The translations under genes were made by a program, and so were the position numbers. A stretch of DNA of 15,093 nt from an uncultured Sphingomonas sp. (GTDB taxonomy: Bacteria; Pseudomonadota; Alphaproteobacteria; Sphingomonadales; Sphingomonadaceae), in contig NZ_CAKTFO010000037.1 in the NCBI RefSeq assembly GCF_934560975.1, forward strand, positions 1 through 15,093, written 5' to 3'. Shown piece after piece: positions 6,171-14,045 of the stretch. The notes under the pieces are model-generated. The model saw nothing but the letters and a program-made list of their open reading frames with translations, had not been told where the DNA came from and ran no database searches. Within the stretch, counting starts at the first letter, position 1. Each line of letters opens with the position of its first letter.

Positions 6171-7169
6171 GTGTCCCGGCTGAAGCCCCTCACCATCGGA
6201 AATGTCACCATCGCCACGCCGGTGATCCTGGCGCCCATGACCGGCGTCAGCGACCTGCCGTTCCGACGGGTGGTGCGCGGCTATGGCTCCGGCCTCAACG
6301 TCACGGAGATGATCGCCAGCCAGGCGGCGATCCGCGAGACGCGCCAGTCGATCCAGAAGGCCTTGTGGGATCCTATCGAGGATCCAGTTTCCATGCAGCT
6401 GGTCGGGTGCGAGCCGGAGCAGATGGGGGAGGCAGCGCGGCTGGCGGAGGACAAGGGCGCCGCGATCGTCGACATCAACATGGGCTGCCCGGTTCGCAAG
6501 GTGGTGAACGGCGACGCCGGCTCGGCCCTGATGGCCAAGCCCAAGCTTGCCGCCGAGCTGATTGCGGCGACGGTGAAGGCGGTGAAGGTGCCGGTGACGC
6601 TCAAGATGCGCATGGGCTGGGATCATCAAAGCCTCAACGCCCCCGAACTGGCGCGCATCGCCCAGGATCTTGGTATCCAGATGATCACCGTTCACGGTCG
6701 CACCCGCTGCCAGATGTACAAGGGATCGGCGGATTGGGCGTTCGTGCGCCGCGTCAAGGATGCGGTGTCGATCCCGGTGATCGTAAACGGCGACATACTC
6801 TCGGTCGAGGATGCCGACACGGCGCTGGAGCAATCGGGTGCCGATGGCGTCATGATCGGGCGCGGCAGCTATGGCCGGCCCTGGCTGCTGGCGCAGATCA
6901 TGCGCTGGCTGGATAGTGGCGACCAAGTGCCCGATCCGTCGGTTGCCGAACAATATCGTACGATGATCGACCATTATCACGATATGCTGAGCCTCTATGG
7001 CAAGGATGTGGGCGTCAACATGGCGCGCAAGCATCTCGGCTGGTATACCAAGGGGCTGCCCGGATCGGCCGAGTTCAGAAACCGTGTGAACCAGATTGCC
7101 GACCCGGACCTCGTCCTGGCGATGTTGCAGGACTTCTACGCGCCGTGGACGACCAGGGCGGCCGCATAA
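6171..7169 (+). CDS. dusB: tRNA-dihydrouridine synthase B (NifR3 family)
   Basis: FMN enzyme of 332 residues that reduces specific uridines in the tRNA D-loop to dihydrouridine. It is a TIM barrel opening LAPMTGVSDLPFR (20-32). The signature DINMGCPVRKVVNGDAGSALM begins at Asp101 with the catalytic Cys106, Lys145 in TLKMRMGW contacts FMN, HGRTR (175-179) follows, and NGDI (206-209) and GRGSYGRPWL (230-239) form the phosphate site. The helical tRNA-binding tail fills about 245-325. The start is GTG at 6171 with only GTAGAG before it; no later start preserves the first strand. In alphaproteobacteria this gene is the old nifR3 that heads the ntrBC operon, exactly as here. The D-loop position modified is inferred from DusB relatives. 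Confidence 0.95.
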   Translation: MSRLKPLTIGNVTIATPVILAPMTGVSDLPFRRVVRGYGSGLNVTEMIASQAAIRETRQSIQKALWDPIEDPVSMQLVGCEPEQMGEAARLAEDKGAAIVDINMGCPVRKVVNGDAGSALMAKPKLAAELIAATVKAVKVPVTLKMRMGWDHQSLNAPELARIAQDLGIQMITVHGRTRCQMYKGSADWAFVRRVKDAVSIPVIVNGDILSVEDADTALEQSGADGVMIGRGSYGRPWLLAQIMRWLDSGDQVPDPSVAEQYRTMIDHYHDMLSLYGKDVGVNMARKHLGWYTKGLPGSAEFRNRVNQIADPDLVLAMLQDFYAPWTTRAAA

Positions 7170-8248
7170 ACCCGCCGGGCGGCAAGGGGGCGGGGCAGCG
7201 GGTGCCTGCCGACGCCCTGCTGACCGCGCTGCCGACGCCCTTGCTCGTCCTGGACGAACAAGGCGTGATCGTGGACGCGAACGCGGCGGCGGAGGCGCTG
7301 ATGAACCTGTCGCGCACGGCCATGGCGGGCATGACCATCGCGGAAGCGACCGGCCACCACCTGAAAACGATGCCGAGCGAGACGCCGTTCGTCGCCTACG
7401 ACCTCGACATCATGCTGCCGCATCACCGCGCGCTCAAGGGCGACCTGGTCGTGGCACCCCTGCCGAACTGGCCGGGTTGGCGGCAGGTCGCGATCCATCC
7501 TCGGCCCAGCGCGGGTCCGATCGCGCGCCGCGCCGGCGCGGGACTGACCGCCGCCGGGGCCGCCGCGATGCTGGCGCATGAAATCAAGAATCCGCTGTCG
7601 GGCATTCGTGGGGCGGCGCAACTGCTGGAATCCAGCATCGACGACAATGGCCAGGTGCTGACGCGGCTGATCTGCGACGAGGTGGATCGCGTAGCGGCGC
7701 TGATCGACCGGATGGAAGGGTTTACCGATACCCGTCCGCTGGAGCTGACCGCACAGAATATCCACGCTATCCTGGGACATGCACGCGCCGTTTCGGAGCA
7801 GGGCTTCGGATCGGGCGTGACCATCCGCGAGAAATATGATCCTTCGCTGCCGTCAGTGCTGGGTCACCGCGACAGCCTGATCCAGATCCTGATAAACCTT
7901 CTGAAGAATGCGGCGGAGGCGGTCGAGCCGAACGGCGGCACGGTCACGCTGACCACGGCCTATCGCCACGGCATGCGGGTGCTGACCGATCGCGGCGATG
8001 GGCGTCGATCGCTGCCGATCGAGGTGTGCGTGATCGATGACGGGCCCGGCGCACCGCCGGAAATCGCGGAACATCTGTTTGATCCCTTTGTCAGCTCCAA
8101 GCGCAGCGGGCGGGGCTTGGGGCTGGCGCTGGTCGAAAAGCTGGTCGCCGATCAGGGCGGCATGGTCGAATATGCGCGGGAAGCGCGCGACGGGGGCGCG
8201 GACCGCACCGTGTTCCGCCTGTTGCTGCCCCGCGCGGCGAGGACATAG
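7145..8248 (+). CDS. ntrB: Nitrogen regulation sensor kinase/phosphatase NtrB (NR II)
   Basis: Soluble histidine kinase that phosphorylates NtrC when nitrogen is limiting and dephosphorylates it when PII signals sufficiency. Numbered from GTG 7145 (367 residues): a PAS-like sensor domain at about 22-115, the H box AAMLAHEIKNPLSGIRG with phospho-acceptor His145, the N box LINLLKNAAEAV with Asn255, the G1 box IDDGPG near 298-302, and the G2 box RGLGLALVEKLV at 323-334. No membrane segment is seen. The start is uncertain: GTG at 7145 overlaps dusB by 25 bases and has only AGGA 12 bases upstream, whereas GTG at 7202 has AAGGGGGCGGGG close by and would give 348 residues starting at the PAS domain. 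The gene ends two bases before ntrC. Confidence 0.93.
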   Translation: MDDQGGRINPPGGKGAGQRVPADALLTALPTPLLVLDEQGVIVDANAAAEALMNLSRTAMAGMTIAEATGHHLKTMPSETPFVAYDLDIMLPHHRALKGDLVVAPLPNWPGWRQVAIHPRPSAGPIARRAGAGLTAAGAAAMLAHEIKNPLSGIRGAAQLLESSIDDNGQVLTRLICDEVDRVAALIDRMEGFTDTRPLELTAQNIHAILGHARAVSEQGFGSGVTIREKYDPSLPSVLGHRDSLIQILINLLKNAAEAVEPNGGTVTLTTAYRHGMRVLTDRGDGRRSLPIEVCVIDDGPGAPPEIAEHLFDPFVSSKRSGRGLGLALVEKLVADQGGMVEYAREARDGGADRTVFRLLLPRAART

Positions 8249-8250
8249 AG

Positions 8251-9690
<1,440 letters not shown>

Positions 9691-9753
9691 TATTCGCGTT
9701 TTTATGCAACTCCTGTGTTCCCCCTGCAACGGGAGCGTGGTAGCCAGGTCACG

Positions 9754-11985
9754 ATGGCGTCGAACGTGACCGACCGGACCTTCCGCAAACCGCGCTGGCG
9801 GCGGCGGTTGGCCATGGTCTGGCGCGGTGGCATCATTCGCCGCTTCAGCGAGCTGCTGGTGCTGCTGGTGATGGTTGGCATGATCGCTGCCACCGCCCTC
9901 GTCTTGCAACAGACCGGTGGCACGCTGCGGCCGCTCAGCCCGGCGGTGGTGGCGTTGTTGCTGGTCGCCAATCTGATGCCGGCGATGGGCCTGCTGGTGC
10001 TGGTGGCGCAGCGCATGGCGCGCGGCCGGTCGGAGCGAACGCCGCTGGGGCGGCGCGGCGGCCTGCATGCGCGGCTGGTCACGCTGTTCTCGATGCTGGC
10101 GGCGTTTCCGACCCTTTTGGTCGTGATCTTCGCTTCGCTGCTGTTCCAATATGGCGTGCAATTCTGGTTTTCGGATCGGGCCAAGGTGGTGCTGACCAAC
10201 GCCGATCGCGTCGCGCAGACCTACATTGCCGAGCACAAGGCCAGCCTGCAGGACGACAATGTCGCAATGCGCGGCGACCTGCTGAACGCGCTGGCGCTTG
10301 CCCAGCCCGACGATCCGCGGTGGGATACGTATTTTGCCAGCCAGGTCTATTATCGCAAGCTCGACCAGGCGGCGGTGATCCGGGTCGTGCCCGACGGCAG
10401 CGAACAGCTGATATGGGGTGCCAATCTCGACCGGCGTTCGCTGGAGCAGCGCCTGCAACGCTTGCTGCTGCCGCAACTGAAGGATGGCAAGCCTCACAGT
10501 CGGGTGATGCACTTCCACCTTGAATCCGTGATCCAGTTCGACCGGGCGACCAATACCTTTCTATGGATCCAGCGCCGAGCCGATCCGGAGGTGCTGGCCC
10601 AGGCCGGGCGGGCGAATGGCGCCCTGGCGGACTATCGCTCGCTGACCGAGCGGGCGCGGGTGCTGCAGTTCCAGTTCAATGCGGCGCTGTTCTTGGTGTC
10701 GCTGCTGATCGTCGCACTGGCGATCTGGGTCGCGTTCCGGGTCGCCGATCGCCTGGTGCGCCCGATCGGGGACTTGGTCGGCGCGGCACGGCGCGTGGCC
10801 GGCGGGGATCTCGCCGCGCGCGTGCCCGCTCCCAACAAGCATGACGAGGTCGGTACGCTCGCCGCCGCCTTCAACCGCATGACCCGCCGGTTGCAGGAGC
10901 AGACCGGGGCCCTGGAAAGCCGCCGCGCCTTTACGGAGGCGGTGCTGTCGGGCGTTTCGGCCGGCGTCGTCTCGGTCGATCCCGAGCGGGTGGTGACCCT
11001 GGTCAACGTATCCGCCCGCGCCCTGCTGCGCACTACGGATATCGACCCCATCGGCCGCCCGCTGGAGGATGTCGCGCCCGAACTGGACCGGCTGCTCGAC
11101 CAGAGCGAACCCGAGGCGGTGGTCCATATCGGGGTGGAGGGGGACCCCCGTACCCTGGCCGTCACCATTGTCGTTACGCAGAACGGCCATGTGCTGACCT
11201 TTGACGATATCACCCAGCAGTTGAATGACCAGCGACGCGCGGCCTGGGCCGACGTCGCCCGGCGGATCGCGCACGAGATCAAGAACCCGCTGACCCCGAT
11301 CCAGCTTGCGGCAGAGCGGCTGCAACGCCGCTATGGCCAGGACATCGAAGACGACAGCGGCACGTTCGGCCGGCTGGTTTCCACCATCGTTCGGCAGGTG
11401 GGCGATATCCGACGCATGATCGATGAATTCTCGTCCTTCGCGCGGATGCCCAAGCCGACTTTCCGCACCGAAAACCTGACGGAGGTGGCGCGGCAGGTTC
11501 TGTTCCTGCATGAGGTGGCGCATCCCGGCATCCGCTTCACCCTTGTCGATCCGGCGGGACCACAGATGGTTGTATGCGACCGGCGACAGATGGGGCAGGC
11601 GCTCACCAACCTCGTCAAGAATGCGGTGGAGGCGATCGAGGGGCGGGGCGAGGATGCGGTTGCGGGCGCCATTACCCTGTCCATCGCCCGCGAACGCGAG
11701 CGCCTGACGATCGACGTCGCGGATGACGGCGTCGGCCTGCCGCCCGAGCGCGACCGCCTGACCGAACCTTACATGACGACGCGGGCCAAGGGCACGGGCC
11801 TGGGCCTCGCCATCGTCCGCCGGATCGTCGAGGAGCATCACGGATCGATGCAGTTCGCCGACCGGCCGGGCGGCGGGGCGATCGTCCATCTCGATTTCGA
11901 CACTGCCGCGCTTGAACGGCTCGCCGAGGATGATCCGGCGGACGAGGAACGCGTGCTCGTTACAGCCAAGCTGGGGAGAGCCTGA
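9754..11985 (+). CDS. ntrY: Membrane sensor histidine kinase NtrY
   Basis: Inner-membrane kinase partner of NtrX, 743 residues from the chosen start; linked to nitrogen, redox or envelope signals in other alphaproteobacteria. Basic N-terminus, membrane helices at about 33-52, 63-86 and 108-134, an extracytoplasmic domain (about 135-305), a fourth helix at 309-329, HAMP at 330-385, PAS at about 390-490, H box ARRIAHEIKNPLTPIQLA with His507, N box with Asn623, and G boxes DDGVG (657-661) and KGTGLGLAIV (679-688). The ORF reaches a GTG at 9715 without any ribosome site. I chose the ATG at 9754, with CAGG eight bases upstream and a typical basic start, but neither site is strong. It lies 63 bases after ntrC and ends four bases before ntrX, so cotranscription is likely. 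Confidence 0.93.
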   Translation: MASNVTDRTFRKPRWRRRLAMVWRGGIIRRFSELLVLLVMVGMIAATALVLQQTGGTLRPLSPAVVALLLVANLMPAMGLLVLVAQRMARGRSERTPLGRRGGLHARLVTLFSMLAAFPTLLVVIFASLLFQYGVQFWFSDRAKVVLTNADRVAQTYIAEHKASLQDDNVAMRGDLLNALALAQPDDPRWDTYFASQVYYRKLDQAAVIRVVPDGSEQLIWGANLDRRSLEQRLQRLLLPQLKDGKPHSRVMHFHLESVIQFDRATNTFLWIQRRADPEVLAQAGRANGALADYRSLTERARVLQFQFNAALFLVSLLIVALAIWVAFRVADRLVRPIGDLVGAARRVAGGDLAARVPAPNKHDEVGTLAAAFNRMTRRLQEQTGALESRRAFTEAVLSGVSAGVVSVDPERVVTLVNVSARALLRTTDIDPIGRPLEDVAPELDRLLDQSEPEAVVHIGVEGDPRTLAVTIVVTQNGHVLTFDDITQQLNDQRRAAWADVARRIAHEIKNPLTPIQLAAERLQRRYGQDIEDDSGTFGRLVSTIVRQVGDIRRMIDEFSSFARMPKPTFRTENLTEVARQVLFLHEVAHPGIRFTLVDPAGPQMVVCDRRQMGQALTNLVKNAVEAIEGRGEDAVAGAITLSIARERERLTIDVADDGVGLPPERDRLTEPYMTTRAKGTGLGLAIVRRIVEEHHGSMQFADRPGGGAIVHLDFDTAALERLAEDDPADEERVLVTAKLGRA

Positions 11986-11989
11986 CACG

Positions 11990-13375
11990 ATGCCGCTCGA
12001 CATTCTGGTGGTGGACGATGAAGCCGACATCCGCGAACTGGTGGCGGGTGTGCTCGAAGACGAAGGCTATCACCCGCGCACCGCGGGCAATGCCGACGCG
12101 GCGCTGGCGGCACTCAGCGAACGGCGGCCCAGCCTGCTGCTGCTGGATGTGTGGCTGCAAGGATCGCGGCTGGACGGCCTGGCCTTGCTGAGCGAGGTCA
12201 AGAAGCGCGATCCCAGCCTGCCGGTGATCGTCTTTTCCGGGCACGGCAATATCGACACGGCGGTGGCGGCGGTCCGGCAGGGTGCGTTCGACTTCATCGA
12301 AAAGCCGTTCGAAAGCTCGCGCCTGCTGCATCTGGTGGCGCGGGCGACCGAGACGGACCGGCTGCGGCGCGAGAATGAGAGCCTGCGCGCGCAGGTCGGC
12401 CGCGATGACGAACTCACCGGCACCAGCCAGGCGATCAATCAGGTGCGCGCGACGCTGAAACGGGTCGCCGGCACCGGCAGCCGCGTGCTGATCGCGGGCC
12501 CGGCCGGCGCCGGCAAGGAAGTCGCGGCCCGGCTGCTTCACAACTGGAGCCCGCGCGAGCGGGCGGCCTTTGTGGTCGTCTCGGCCGCGCGCATGACGCC
12601 GGAGCGGGTGGAAGAGGAATTGTTCGGGGTAGAGGAGGGCAGCCAGCTGATCCGCCCCGGCCTGCTCGAACAGGCGCATGGCGGAACCCTGTTCCTGGAC
12701 GAGATCGCCGACATGCCGATGTCGGCCCAGGCCAAGATCCTGCGCGTCCTGACCGACCAGAGCTTCACCCGCGTGGGCGGAACCCGCACCGTCAAGGTCG
12801 ACGTCCGGGTTGTTTCCGCCACCGCCCGCGACCTTACCGCCGAGATCGAAGCGGGGCGGTTCCGGGAGGATCTCTACTACCGGCTCAACGTCGTGCCGGT
12901 GCAATTGCCCCCGCTGGAGCAACGGCGCGAAGACGTGCCGCTGCTCGCCGCCCACTTCGCCGCGCGCTATGCCGCCGAACGGCGCGTGCCGACCCCCGAC
13001 ATCAGCACGGAGGCGATCGCCGCCCTCCAAGCGTTCGACTGGCCAGGCAATGTCCGCCAGCTCCGCAATGTGATCGAGCGGACCATCATCCTCGCCCCGG
13101 CGTCGCGCATCGGCCGAATCGATGCCGACATGCTGCCGCCCGAATTGCTGAGCGGGCAGGCGGACATCGTGCCCGGCAATGCCGCGCAGGCGATCATGGG
13201 CACCCCGTTGCGGGAAGCGCGCGAGACGTTCGAGCGCGAATATCTCCGCGTCCAGATCCGCCGCTTTTCCGGCAACATCAGCCGCACCGCGACCTTTATC
13301 GGGATGGAACGCTCGGCACTTCACCGCAAGCTCAAGAGCCTGGGGCTGGCTGACCCGCGCGGCGAGGAGGAATGA
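11990..13375 (+). CDS. ntrX: Response regulator NtrX, lacking the GAFTGA loop
   Basis: NtrC-family regulator of 461 residues, partner of NtrY. The receiver has acidic Asp9-Asp10, phospho-acceptor Asp53 (LLLDVWL), Ser83 and Lys105. A short linker leads to the AAA+ domain with Walker A GPAGAGKE at 170-177 and Walker B GGTLFLDEIAD at 231-241. Between them, where NtrC has GAFTGA, there is only LFGVEEGSQLIRPGLLEQ (211-228), so the sigma-54 contact loop is missing. The C-terminus (about 430-456) is a Fis-type helix-turn-helix (SRTATFIGMERSALHRKL). It is therefore more likely a sigma-54-independent activator or repressor, as inferred for other alphaproteobacterial NtrX proteins. The frame opens at 11912, but the ATG at 11990 follows GGGGAGAG and begins the receiver strand. 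It sits four bases after ntrY. Confidence 0.95.
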   Translation: MPLDILVVDDEADIRELVAGVLEDEGYHPRTAGNADAALAALSERRPSLLLLDVWLQGSRLDGLALLSEVKKRDPSLPVIVFSGHGNIDTAVAAVRQGAFDFIEKPFESSRLLHLVARATETDRLRRENESLRAQVGRDDELTGTSQAINQVRATLKRVAGTGSRVLIAGPAGAGKEVAARLLHNWSPRERAAFVVVSAARMTPERVEEELFGVEEGSQLIRPGLLEQAHGGTLFLDEIADMPMSAQAKILRVLTDQSFTRVGGTRTVKVDVRVVSATARDLTAEIEAGRFREDLYYRLNVVPVQLPPLEQRREDVPLLAAHFAARYAAERRVPTPDISTEAIAALQAFDWPGNVRQLRNVIERTIILAPASRIGRIDADMLPPELLSGQADIVPGNAAQAIMGTPLREARETFEREYLRVQIRRFSGNISRTATFIGMERSALHRKLKSLGLADPRGEEE

Positions 13376-13412
13376 GCGTCGTTATACTTGGCGCCGATGA
13401 TCACGGGCGGCT

Positions 13413-13486
13413 TGTGCGATGCCACGCACATGCATAGATTGATGCGTCCCCGTATCGGGCGGGGGCGCACGACGCCGTGAACGGCG
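13413..13486 (+). other. Three consecutive stem-loops in the ntrX-hfq gap (hfq leader)
   Basis: The 150-bp gap holds three stems. TGTGCG/CGCACA with a six-base loop lies at 13413-13430. A nine-pair stem with one G-U wobble (GCGTCCCCG/CGGGGGCGC, seven-base loop) lies at 13444-13468. CGCCG/CGGCG with loop TGAA lies at 13473-13486. None is followed by a T-tract, so they are poor terminators. They end about 25 bases before the AGAAGG ribosome site of hfq and could form a structured leader, perhaps a target for Hfq autoregulation as known in E. coli. No clear promoter is visible; TATACT at 13383-13388 has no -35 partner at normal spacing. Confidence 0.4.
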
Positions 13487-13525
13487 CAGCGCGGGCCATG
13501 ACCCGCCAATAGAAGGCCAGTGATG

Positions 13526-14014
13526 ATGGCGGACAAGACCAACAATCTGCAGGACATCTTCCTCAACTCGCTTCGCAAGTCGAAGACGCCGGTGACCATG
13601 TTCCTGGTCAAAGGCGTGAAGTTGCAGGGAATCATCACGTGGTTTGATAATTTCTCGGTGCTGCTGCGGCGGGACGGGCAGAGCCAGCTGATCTACAAGC
13701 ATGCCATCTCCACCGTCATGCCCGCGCACACGATCGACCTGACCGAGATCGAGAATGCGGTGGAGGAGCGCAAGTCGCAGCTCCTGCAGGAAATCTTCCT
13801 GGCGGCGGTGCGCAAGAGCCAGGATCCGGTGACGATGTTCCTGGTCAACGGCGTGATGCTTCAGGGCGAGATCGCGGCCTATGACTTGTTCTGCATGCTG
13901 CTGCGTCGCGACGGGATGAGCCAGCTGGTCTACAAGCACGCCATCTCCACCGTGCAACCGATGCACCCCCTGAACCTGATGAGCGGGGAAGAGGGGGAGG
14001 ATGTAGCGGGGTGA
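13526..14014 (+). CDS. hfq: RNA chaperone Hfq with two tandem Sm domains
   Basis: RNA chaperone that pairs small RNAs with mRNAs. It is 162 residues, about twice the usual length, because it carries two full Hfq domains, about 8-66 and 86-146, joined by an acidic-basic linker (67-85). Both start LQ(D/E)IFL and end YKHAISTV(M/Q)P, the Sm2 signature. Domain 1 keeps most E. coli RNA contacts (Gln8, Arg16, Lys31, Gln33, Phe42, Lys56, His57 equivalents), with Asn at position 41. Domain 2 differs at several (Asn13 to Ala, Arg19 to Gln, Lys31 to Met, Gln41 to Leu). Three chains could build a six-domain ring. Possible starts are GTG 13520, ATG 13523 and ATG 13526; I chose the last because MADK is the usual Hfq opening and AGAAGG sits nine bases upstream. 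The position between ntrX and hflX is conserved in alphaproteobacteria. Confidence 0.95.
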   Translation: MADKTNNLQDIFLNSLRKSKTPVTMFLVKGVKLQGIITWFDNFSVLLRRDGQSQLIYKHAISTVMPAHTIDLTEIENAVEERKSQLLQEIFLAAVRKSQDPVTMFLVNGVMLQGEIAAYDLFCMLLRRDGMSQLVYKHAISTVQPMHPLNLMSGEEGEDVAG

Positions 14015-14034
14015 AAGCGCCCGCTTTCCTCCCC
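14008..14034 (+). terminator. Hairpin at the hfq-hflX junction (possible attenuator)
   Basis: GAAAGC / GCTTTC (14013-14018 and 14023-14028) forms a six-pair stem with loop GCCC. It can be extended by GGGG at 14008-14011 pairing with CCCC at 14031-14034 across small bulges. It overlaps the hfq stop codon and ends 11 bases before the hflX ATG. The sequence after it is ATATTCATGTC rather than a T-run, so full termination is doubtful. Attenuation, mRNA 3'-end protection for hfq, or control of hflX translation are options. Confidence 0.4.
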
Positions 14035-14045
14035 ATATTCATGTC

